Below, one piece after another: positions 1 through 4,398 of a DNA stretch of 6,847 nucleotides. How positions within the stretch are numbered: position 1 is the first letter of the stretch; each line of letters starts with the position of its first letter. Location: positions 1 to 6,847 of the forward strand of contig CALCML010000339.1 in assembly GCA_937967765.1 (NCBI GenBank). Direction: 5' to 3'. The translations under genes and the position numbers were made by a program. Source of the stretch: an uncultured Carnobacterium sp. GTDB lineage: Bacteria; Bacillota; Bacilli; Lactobacillales; Aerococcaceae. Under the pieces are notes generated by a model, which was not told the origin of the DNA, made no database searches, and saw only the letters and a program-made list of their open reading frames with translations.

Positions 1-21
1 ACTCCGCTAAAGCTTTTTGGA

Positions 22-45
22 CCCCCGGACAATCCGGGGGTTTTA
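22..45 (+). terminator. Rho-independent terminator of an upstream plus-strand gene
   Basis: An 8-bp GC-rich stem (CCCCCGGA at 22-29, TCCGGGGG at 33-40) closes a 3-nt loop, and A21 can pair with T41. TTTTAATT follows. The T-tract lies only on the plus-strand side, so it ends a plus-strand transcript arriving from outside the window. One reading frame has a TAA at 8-10 shortly before the stem, which would suit the end of that gene, but too little is visible to name a product or to exclude a non-coding RNA. Confidence 0.85.
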
Positions 46-50
46 ATTAG

Positions 51-92
51 ACCAACAAAAAAAGAAGGCGTGGGCCTTCTTTTTTAGTTGGT
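51..92. terminator. Bidirectional terminator overlapping the mscS stop codon
   Basis: The inverted repeat pairs AAAAAAGAAGGC (58-69) with GCCTTCTTTTTT (74-85) around a 4-nt loop. After one A-A mismatch it continues with ACCAAC (51-56) against GTTGGT (87-92). It has A/T-rich flanks on both strands, so it can end the minus-strand mscS-family transcript and back up the plus-strand terminator at 22-45. The channel gene's stop codon (84-86 on the minus strand) and its last codons lie inside the stem. Confidence 0.85.
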
Positions 93-953
93 TGTATATG
101 GGATAACTGGTGATGAGAGGTCGATGCCTTTTTGCAACAGTGCTTCTTGATAAAGAGTGAGGTAACGTTTGTAAGTGGCGTGTTGTAGTCCGTTTTTTGT
201 CATCAGTGCGATGGTGAATACAAACTGGCCATTTGGTTTGGTTTGTGGGCCAACGATGTTTGGTGGTGATGCCAATGCGTCGTCTGTTTCGGCGTACTGT
301 TTATGTACGGCTTCGATGGTTTCATAAACGCTCTTCAAGTCGACGTTACTGCTAAGTGGAAGTTCGATTAAAGCACGCATATTTCCACGAGATTGGTTAC
401 TGACAACTGTGATATTGCGGTTTGGAATGTAGTGAAGTGTTCCGTCGTAACCGCGAACTTGTGTAGTACGGACACCCACGCTGGCGATGGTTCCGGAAAT
501 GTTATTGATTAAAACGGCATCTCCAACTTCGAATTGGCGTTCGAGTAGGATGAAAAGACCGTTGATTACATCTGATAGGAAGCCTTGTGCGCCAAGACCA
601 AGAGCAACCCCAGCGATTCCAGCCCCAGCGAGTAAGCTAGAAATTGGAACACCGATAATCGAGAGAATCCAATAGATTAAGATGAAGTATAGGAAATAAT
701 CAAGCATATTTTCTAAGAGCTTTACGATCGTCTTTTGTCGATTTTCACTTTGACGAACGACTTTTACAGAGGAAAGAATGGTTTTCTTAAATAGAAAATG
801 TAAAAATTTCTTTCCAAAGTAGAATAGTAGGAATAATAAAATTAATGATAATAATTTCGTAAAAACATTTGATAAAATGGATTCCCAATCAAAGGAATTC
901 CAGTAATTCGTAAAGAAATTTGTGATGGAATCCATCCATAAAATAATATGCAT
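84..953 (-). CDS. MscS-family small-conductance mechanosensitive channel
   Basis: Product of 289 residues, predicted to be a cytoplasmic-membrane channel that opens under membrane tension to release solutes on osmotic downshift. A hydrophobic helix lies near residues 33-55 and another near 82-101. They are followed by the Gly/Ala-rich pore helix (about 104-138, including AGAGIAGVALGLGAQGF) and the start of the soluble MscS beta domain (about 139-190, with FEVGDAV, GVRTTQVRGYDG and YIPN). The alpha/beta C-terminal part follows, so the protein is complete and close in size to the short YkuT/YggB-type channels. I chose ATG at 951-953 rather than the in-frame GTG at 960-962. The GTG lies inside the likely Shine-Dalgarno sequence AAAGGGTGA, which is correctly spaced for the ATG. 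The gene is single, divergent from the DUF948/YtxH operon, and ends in its own terminator. The family call is firm; the exact channel subtype is inferred. Confidence 0.93.
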   Translation of the reverse strand: MHIILWMDSITNFFTNYWNSFDWESILSNVFTKLLSLILLFLLFYFGKKFLHFLFKKTILSSVKVVRQSENRQKTIVKLLENMLDYFLYFILIYWILSIIGVPISSLLAGAGIAGVALGLGAQGFLSDVINGLFILLERQFEVGDAVLINNISGTIASVGVRTTQVRGYDGTLHYIPNRNITVVSNQSRGNMRALIELPLSSNVDLKSVYETIEAVHKQYAETDDALASPPNIVGPQTKPNGQFVFTIALMTKNGLQHATYKRYLTLYQEALLQKGIDLSSPVIPYTTN

Positions 954-958
954 AAGCG

Positions 959-967
959 TCACCCTTT
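959..967 (-). promoter_or_regulatory. Ribosome binding site deciding the mscS-family start
   Basis: On the minus strand AAAGGGTGA precedes the ATG at 951-953 by 5 nt, so its GGG core is about 8-10 nt from the start. The alternative GTG (960-962) sits within this motif and has no spacer of its own. A start at GTG would add only three residues. Confidence 0.65.
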
Positions 968-982
968 AATAGTAATAAAGTA

Positions 983-1011
983 AGTGTAACATATGTAAAA
1001 AATGATTGAAA
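983..1011 (-). promoter_or_regulatory. Candidate promoter of the mscS-family gene
   Basis: Read on the minus strand, TGTTACACT is an extended -10 element (TGn plus TACACT; the hexamer is at 983-988). Seventeen nt upstream is a weak -35 match, TTTCAA (1006-1011). The predicted leader of about 20 nt ends at the ribosome binding site. The weak -35 makes the extended -10 the main support. No other obvious regulatory motif was seen. Confidence 0.4.
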
Positions 1012-1049
1012 GCATAGGCAATTTAAGAAATAATATGATGGTATTTTCC

Positions 1050-1078
1050 CTGAGAAAGTGTTATCATTAATCTATACT
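1050..1078 (+). promoter_or_regulatory. Candidate promoter of the DUF948-ytxH operon
   Basis: TATACT (1073-1078) is a good -10 hexamer, with CTGAGA (1050-1055) 17 nt upstream as a weak -35. Transcription would begin just before the ribosome binding site GGAGG at 1087-1091. A second possible sigma-A pair, TTGAAA (1006-1011) and AATAAT (1029-1034), also has a 17-nt spacer and could act instead or as well. I saw no convincing sigma-B promoter, although the related B. subtilis genes are general stress genes. Confidence 0.4.
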
Positions 1079-1100
1079 TAAAGATTGGAGGAATGGCTCA

Positions 1101-1505
1101 ATGACAGGTGTTGAGATTGCTGCATTAATTGCTGCATGTGCTTTATTAGCATTAGTGGTTTTTGTAATTGTCAAAGTATCACCGATTTTATCAAGATTAA
1201 ATAAAACCGTTGATAACGTGAATCATTCATTAGAAGTCATTACAAAAGATGTTGATAGTCTTTCAATTGAAGTTGAAGGGTTATTAAATAAAGCAAATGT
1301 ACTCGTAGATGACGTGAACGGCAAACTTAAAGCGACAAATCCGTTGTTTACAGCGGCAGGCGATTTAGGTGTGACGATTTCAGATGTAAATACATCTTCT
1401 CGTAATCTAGCAACAAAAGCAGTGAAGCTTTCAAAAACAAGCCGTGCAGTTGCGGCATTTAATTTTGGAAGAACAATTCTTTCAAAGAAGAAAAAAGTAA
1501 AATAA
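1101..1505 (+). CDS. DUF948 (YtxG-like) membrane-anchored coiled-coil protein
   Basis: Product of 134 residues. Residues 4-26 form one N-terminal membrane helix (VEIAALIAACALLALVVFVI) with no signal-peptidase site, so the protein is probably anchored by its N-terminus. A coiled coil follows with clean heptads from residue 37 to about 74: V37, L44, V51, V58, A65 and V72 occupy one core position and V40, I47, L54, L61 and L68 the other. The C-terminus is strongly basic (KKKKVK). This architecture and the adjoining YtxH gene match the DUF948 family, typified by B. subtilis YtxG of the ytxGHJ general stress operon. No biochemical activity is known to me. GGAGG at 1087-1091 is 9 nt before the ATG; an ATG at 1093 is out of frame and stops almost at once. 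The ytxH start lies 18 nt downstream, so the two are very likely co-transcribed. Confidence 0.85.
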   Translation: MTGVEIAALIAACALLALVVFVIVKVSPILSRLNKTVDNVNHSLEVITKDVDSLSIEVEGLLNKANVLVDDVNGKLKATNPLFTAAGDLGVTISDVNTSSRNLATKAVKLSKTSRAVAAFNFGRTILSKKKKVK

Positions 1506-1511
1506 CGAAAC

Positions 1512-1515
1512 GGAG
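1512..1515 (+). promoter_or_regulatory. Ribosome binding site deciding the ytxH start
   Basis: GGAG at 1512-1515 is 8 nt before ATG 1524. The frame is open upstream through GTG 1515 and TTG 1518, but these overlap or abut the GGAG and have no ribosome binding site of their own, so ATG 1524 is preferred. The protein then begins MSKSGGFLLG, the usual start for the YtxH family. Confidence 0.75.
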
Positions 1516-1523
1516 TGTTGAAC

Positions 1524-1976
1524 ATGAGTAAATCAGGTGGATTTTTATTAGGAGCATTTATCGGAGCATCTGCAGCAGCAGTAACAGCTTTATTATTTGC
1601 ACCAAAATCAGGTAAAGAATTACGTGAAGACTTAGCGAGAGAAGCAGATCGCTACAAAGAACAATTATCAGAATACGGTGAAATCGCACGTGCAAAAGGT
1701 GTTGAATTCGCAGAAGTAGCTAAAACTTCAACACAAGATATTCGTGTAAACTTACAAGAACAAGCTGGCCAATTGAAAGAACAAGTTTCTAAACAAGCAG
1801 CTAACTTAAAAGAACAAGTTGCAGCTCAAACTGAAAACTTAAAAGGTCAATTCAACGAAACAGTTGAAAAAGTTAAAGGAAACTTTTCTAAAGGAAAAGA
1901 AGAATCAGCAGAAGTGGTTGCTGAATTAGCAGATGACGTTAAAGAAAAAGCTGAAGAAGTTAAAGAAGAAGCTTAA
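1524..1976 (+). CDS. ytxH: YtxH-family general stress protein with 11-residue repeats
   Basis: Product of 150 residues. The N-terminal YtxH signature is clear: a Gly/Ala-rich membrane segment (residues 5-26, GGFLLGAFIGASAAAVTALL) runs into FAPKSGKELRED. The rest is polar, charged and almost free of aromatic residues, with strong helical propensity. Residues 72-126 can be laid out as five 11-residue units, best seen in QLKEQVSKQAA (83-93), NLKEQVAAQTE (94-104) and NLKGQFNETVE (105-115). This periodicity resembles LEA-type and other membrane- or desiccation-associated amphipathic helices. The C-terminus is acidic (DDVKEKAEEVKEEA). YtxH of B. subtilis is a general stress protein of unknown mechanism; a stabilising or envelope-associated role here is inference. 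The gene follows the DUF948 gene by 18 nt and is closed by the palindrome at 1995-2020. The family call is firm; function is unknown. Confidence 0.88.
   Translation: MSKSGGFLLGAFIGASAAAVTALLFAPKSGKELREDLAREADRYKEQLSEYGEIARAKGVEFAEVAKTSTQDIRVNLQEQAGQLKEQVSKQAANLKEQVAAQTENLKGQFNETVEKVKGNFSKGKEESAEVVAELADDVKEKAEEVKEEA
1737..1901 (+). repeat. 33-bp in-frame repeats inside ytxH
   Basis: Five 33-bp units encode 11 residues each. The clearest identity is at the heads of three successive units: TTGAAAGAACAAGTT (1773-1787), TTAAAAGAACAAGTT (1806-1820) and TTAAAAGGTCAATTC (1839-1853), exactly 33 bp apart. The first and last units of the array are much more diverged and are recognised at protein level only. 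Confidence 0.7.
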
Positions 1977-1994
1977 TTTAAAATTTAAACAATG

Positions 1995-2022
1995 AAAGCC
2001 TGGGGAATTCCCCAGGCTTTTT
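1995..2022. terminator. Bidirectional terminator between ytxH and pepQ
   Basis: AAAGCCTGGGG (1995-2005) and CCCCAGGCTTT (2010-2020) form an 11-bp stem with an AATT loop; the 26 bases from 1995 to 2020 are a perfect palindrome. A TTTTT run on the plus strand favours termination of the DUF948-ytxH operon. On the minus strand CTTTCATTGTTT follows the stem, adequate for pepQ, whose stop is 8 bp beyond the T-run. Confidence 0.9.
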
Positions 2023-2030
2023 CATTTGGA

Positions 2031-3134
2031 CTAGAAGTCGTATTTAACGGCTGTGAAGAGTTTAGCGCCGTCTTTTGTAACGGCTAGGCAGTCTTCGATA
2101 CGTACGCCATAGTCACCTGAAATATATACGCCAGGTTCTACAGAGAAACACATACCTTCAACAAGTTCCATATCGTTTCCTTCCATAATCGAAGGGAATT
2201 CATGAACGCTTTGGCCGATTCCGTGTCCAAGGCGGTGGATGAAGTATTCACCGTATCCAGCTTCTGTGATAATATCACGAGCGATTTTATCAATTTCGCT
2301 AGCTTTCATACCAGGTTTCACGGCTGTGATGGCTGTATCATGCGCTTTTTGAACAATGTCGTAGATTTCTTGATGGCGAGGATCTTTCGCGCTGTCATTT
2401 CCAAAGAAGACAGTACGTGTGATGTCACTTGCGTAACCATCGACCATCGTTCCGAGGTCAAAGAGCACCCATTCATTTTCTTTCAGAGTGCTGTCGCCAG
2501 GTTCGCCGTGAGGATCTGCAGCGTGGTCGCCAAAGAGCACCATTGTGTCAAAACTCATTTGAGAAACGCCCAGTTTTTTCATCTCAAATTCGATAATAGC
2601 CACGACTTCGCGTTCTGAGATACCAACCTTCAAGGCTTTCTTTCCGATTTCAATCGCTTTGTCGGCGTAGGTTCCTGAGTAGACAAGCTTATCAATGGCT
2701 TCAGAATCTTTCACAAGACGTAGTTGTTGCACGATTGGTGTTAAGTCTACTGAGAACTGGATACCAGGGAAGTGCTTTTGTAATTGTTCAGCAGCAAAGA
2801 GTGAGAAGTCCACTTTTTCCACGGCAAAATTCGTTTGTGTAGGGAAGTGTTCCTTAATCGCATCTGATAAGAGTTTCCAACCATCTTCATGGTCTTGATA
2901 ACTCTTCACGATAAAGTCAGGTTCAGCCTTTTGCGCCACTTGATGTTCCAATGCTGGAACGAAGAGTAGTGGAGTCGCTCCTGGTGTATACACGAGTGCC
3001 ACGATTCGTTCATGTGGGTCTGTTGAGAATTTTGTCAAAAGACGAATGGTTTCTGGGTTTTGAATAAAAACAATCGGATTTTGTTTTTCTTTCATTTCTT
3101 TTTCCAATTGCATAAAAGTAGGGGTTAGTTTCAT
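2031..3134 (-). CDS. pepQ: Xaa-Pro dipeptidase (prolidase), M24 metallopeptidase
   Basis: Product of 367 residues, the normal length for lactic acid bacterial PepQ. It hydrolyses Xaa-Pro dipeptides in the cytosol, the last step in using proline-rich peptides. Residues 1-135 form the creatinase/prolidase N-terminal domain and 145-367 the pita-bread catalytic domain. All five dinuclear metal ligands expected for family M24 are visible: D226 (FDLG), D237 (ASDITRT), H304 (HGIGQSVHEFP), E333 (SVEPGVY) and E347 (GVRIEDCL). H311 matches the conserved second histidine. There is no signal peptide. AAGGAG at 3143-3148 (minus strand) is 8 nt before the ATG. An aminopeptidase P is the main alternative, but the length and the divergent ccpA neighbour favour PepQ. 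In Lactobacillus delbrueckii the CcpA-like PepR1, encoded next to pepQ, is reported to control it, so CcpA control is plausible here. Confidence 0.93.
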   Translation of the reverse strand: MKLTPTFMQLEKEMKEKQNPIVFIQNPETIRLLTKFSTDPHERIVALVYTPGATPLLFVPALEHQVAQKAEPDFIVKSYQDHEDGWKLLSDAIKEHFPTQTNFAVEKVDFSLFAAEQLQKHFPGIQFSVDLTPIVQQLRLVKDSEAIDKLVYSGTYADKAIEIGKKALKVGISEREVVAIIEFEMKKLGVSQMSFDTMVLFGDHAADPHGEPGDSTLKENEWVLFDLGTMVDGYASDITRTVFFGNDSAKDPRHQEIYDIVQKAHDTAITAVKPGMKASEIDKIARDIITEAGYGEYFIHRLGHGIGQSVHEFPSIMEGNDMELVEGMCFSVEPGVYISGDYGVRIEDCLAVTKDGAKLFTAVKYDF

Positions 3135-3154
3135 AATTTCATCTCCTTGAATCT

Positions 3155-3163
3155 ATTGTAGCA
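3155..3163 (-). promoter_or_regulatory. Extended -10 element of the pepQ promoter
   Basis: On the minus strand TGCTACAAT gives TGn plus TACAAT (hexamer 3155-3160), a strong extended -10. No good -35 lies 17 nt upstream; TTTACA matches well but its spacing of about 20 nt is too long. Transcription would start only a few bases before AAGGAG, giving a very short leader. Confidence 0.6.
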
Positions 3164-3168
3164 TATTA

Positions 3169-3185
3169 TTACATCAATAATGTAA
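3169..3185. promoter_or_regulatory. TTACAT-N5-ATGTAA dyad at the pepQ promoter
   Basis: A perfect 6-bp inverted repeat with a 5-nt centre lies 8-25 nt upstream of the pepQ -10 hexamer, where RNA polymerase or a repressor would sit. It has no T-tract, so it is not a terminator. The site matches no operator I can name with confidence. In such AT-rich DNA a chance origin is possible. Confidence 0.3.
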
Positions 3186-3196
3186 ATAGTTTCAAA

Positions 3197-3211
3197 AATT
3201 ATATGAAAATT
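3197..3211. promoter_or_regulatory. Candidate CodY box between pepQ and ccpA
   Basis: AATTATATGAAAATT agrees with the CodY consensus AATTTTCWGAAAATT at 13 of 15 positions (mismatches at positions 5 and 7). CodY represses amino-acid and peptide-use genes in low-GC Firmicutes when branched-chain amino acids are plentiful, so a site upstream of pepQ makes sense. No CodY gene is in the window, and AT-rich DNA yields chance matches. Confidence 0.35.
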
Positions 3212-3213
3212 GT

Positions 3214-3228
3214 TGTGAAACGCTTGCA
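3214..3228. promoter_or_regulatory. cre-like CcpA site over the ccpA promoter
   Basis: TGTGAAACGCTTGCA holds a perfect right half-site (CGCTTGCA) and a left half TGAAA-CG that is one base short of the usual TGAAANCG. It overlaps the probable -35 hexamer of ccpA (TTGCAA, 3224-3229), the position expected for CcpA autorepression. It is also about 55 nt upstream of the pepQ -10, so it might affect both genes. The missing base lowers confidence that it is a high-affinity site. Confidence 0.5.
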
Positions 3229-3252
3229 AAAAAATTATGAAAGTGCTACCCT
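3224..3252 (+). promoter_or_regulatory. Candidate ccpA promoter
   Basis: TTGCAA (3224-3229) serves as the -35, with a 17-nt spacer to the extended -10 TGC-TACCCT (hexamer 3247-3252). An alternative -10, TATGAT (3252-3257), is closer to consensus but would be 22 nt from that -35. Either start gives a short leader ending in AAAGGAG at 3275-3281, 8 nt before the ccpA ATG. Confidence 0.45.
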
Positions 3253-3289
3253 ATGATTAGATGAAAAGATGCACAAAGGAGATTTGTAG

Positions 3290-4291
3290 ATGGAAAAGCA
3301 AACAATTACGATTTATGACGTTGCTCGTGAAGCAAATGTATCCATGGCTACAGTATCACGTGTAGTAAACGGGAACCCAAACGTAAAACCAGCGACTCGT
3401 AAGAGAGTACTAGATGTTATTGATGAATTAGATTATCGTCCAAATGCCGTTGCTCGTGGACTTGCAAGTAAAAAAACTACGACTGTTGGAGTCATCATTC
3501 CAGATGTCACAAACCTTTACTTTGCGAGCTTAGCGCGTGGGATTGATGACATTGCGACAATGTATAAATACAACATTATTCTAGCGAACTCAGACCAAAA
3601 TAATCATAAAGAAATTCAAGTGTTAAACACATTATTGTCAAAACAAGTAGATGGTATTTTATATATGGGGAACCATTTAACACCTGAATTACGCACTGAA
3701 ATTATTCGTTCTAAAACACCAATCGTTTTAGCAGGAACAATGGATGCGGAACATGAAATTGCGTCTGTAAATATTGACTTTAAAGAAGCAACTCAAGAAG
3801 CCGTTGAAACATTAATTGAAAACGGACATAAGAAAGTGGCTTTCGTAACAGCTGCGTTGAAAAATGTTGCTTCTGTAGATTTACGTTTAGAAGGATATAA
3901 AGCTGCTTTAGATAAAGCAGGGATTAAATTCGATCCTAAATTAGTATACGAAGTGCCATTGACATATCACGCTGGTGAATCTGTAGCAGAACGTATTCAT
4001 AAAGCAGGCGTTACAGCTGCAATCGTAACTGACGACGAAACTTCTGTAGGTTTATTAAATGGATTAATCGACTTAGGAATTAAAGTTCCTGAGAAATTCG
4101 AAATCATCTCAAGCAATAACTCTAAATTAACGAAGATGACACGTCCAATTCTTTCAACAATTGCACCACCTTTATATGATATTGGTGCCGTAGCAATGCG
4201 TCTATTGACAAAGATTATGAATAAAGAAGAGATTGTAGAATCTGAAATCACATTACCTTACAAGATTGAGTTACGAAACACAACAAAGTAA
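3290..4291 (+). CDS. ccpA: Catabolite control protein A, LacI-family regulator
   Basis: Product of 333 residues, the expected length. CcpA binds cre sites together with HPr-Ser46-P and represses or activates carbon-use genes when glucose is available. The N-terminal LacI helix-turn-helix (residues about 6-26, ITIYDVAREANVSMATVSRV) and the hinge helix (YRPNAVARGLASK, 49-61) are intact. They are followed by the two-lobed periplasmic-binding-protein-like core starting at TVGVIIPDVTN. CcpA rather than a sugar-specific LacI paralogue is indicated by ISSNNSKLTKMTRP (273-286), by the YDIGAVAMRLLTK segment (296-308), which belongs to the HPr-contacting region, by the LPYKIELR C-terminus, and by the divergent pepQ neighbour. 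The start is fixed by AAAGGAG 8 nt upstream. A cre-like site over its promoter suggests autoregulation. Its own terminator follows 9 nt after the stop, so it is monocistronic. Confidence 0.96.
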   Translation: MEKQTITIYDVAREANVSMATVSRVVNGNPNVKPATRKRVLDVIDELDYRPNAVARGLASKKTTTVGVIIPDVTNLYFASLARGIDDIATMYKYNIILANSDQNNHKEIQVLNTLLSKQVDGILYMGNHLTPELRTEIIRSKTPIVLAGTMDAEHEIASVNIDFKEATQEAVETLIENGHKKVAFVTAALKNVASVDLRLEGYKAALDKAGIKFDPKLVYEVPLTYHAGESVAERIHKAGVTAAIVTDDETSVGLLNGLIDLGIKVPEKFEIISSNNSKLTKMTRPILSTIAPPLYDIGAVAMRLLTKIMNKEEIVESEITLPYKIELRNTTK

Positions 4292-4300
4292 GAATAAACG

Positions 4301-4332
4301 AACAGCCTATCACATAGAATAGGCTGTTTTTT
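4301..4332 (+). terminator. Terminator of ccpA
   Basis: AACAGCCTAT (4301-4310) pairs fully with ATAGGCTGTT (4319-4328) around an 8-nt loop, followed by Ts to 4332. It begins 9 nt after the ccpA stop codon. The T-tract is on the plus-strand side. Confidence 0.9.
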
Positions 4333-4352
4333 ATACTATAGAGAATAGAAGG

Positions 4353-4395
4353 AAATAACAGAAAGGCTGGACATTATCCAGCCTTTCTGTTATTT
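4353..4395 (-). terminator. Terminator of the class A PBP gene
   Basis: A perfect 19-bp inverted repeat (4353-4371 with 4377-4395) surrounds a 5-nt loop, 3 bp beyond the PBP stop codon. The stem core is GAAAGGCTGGA. On the minus strand the distal arm ends in the T-rich CTTTCTGTTATTT, which acts as the release tract. It is separate from the ccpA terminator 20 bp away, so each convergent gene has its own hairpin. Confidence 0.85.
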
Positions 4396-4398
4396 AGA

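Noticed and set aside
1..87. Plus-strand frame 1 open from position 1 to a TAG at 85-87, a possible gene end
   Set aside because: It would run through two strong terminator hairpins. The TAA at 8-10 in another frame, just before the first hairpin, fits better, but neither is long enough to support a gene call.
487..675. Plus-strand open frame of 62 codons opposite the mscS-family gene
   Set aside because: It lies wholly antisense to a clearly conserved coding region, has a composition unlike the real genes and shows no recognisable domain.
1223..1525. Minus-strand open frame of 100 codons opposite the DUF948 gene
   Set aside because: It mirrors a conserved family in the sense frame and its product is a Phe/Ser-rich shadow translation.
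1995..2020. Perfect 26-bp palindrome as a possible recombination or protein-binding site
   Set aside because: Its place between convergent stop codons, GC-rich stem and T-run are fully explained by a bidirectional terminator.
2202..2618. Plus-strand open frame of 138 codons opposite pepQ
   Set aside because: It overlaps the M24 metal-binding core antisense, has no ribosome binding site of note and no recognisable domain. The same applies to the frame at 2695-2898.
3997..4251. Minus-strand open frame of 84 codons opposite ccpA
   Set aside because: It is antisense to the conserved CcpA effector domain and has no independent support. Frames at 5739-5945 and 6141-6344, opposite the PBP gene, are rejected likewise.
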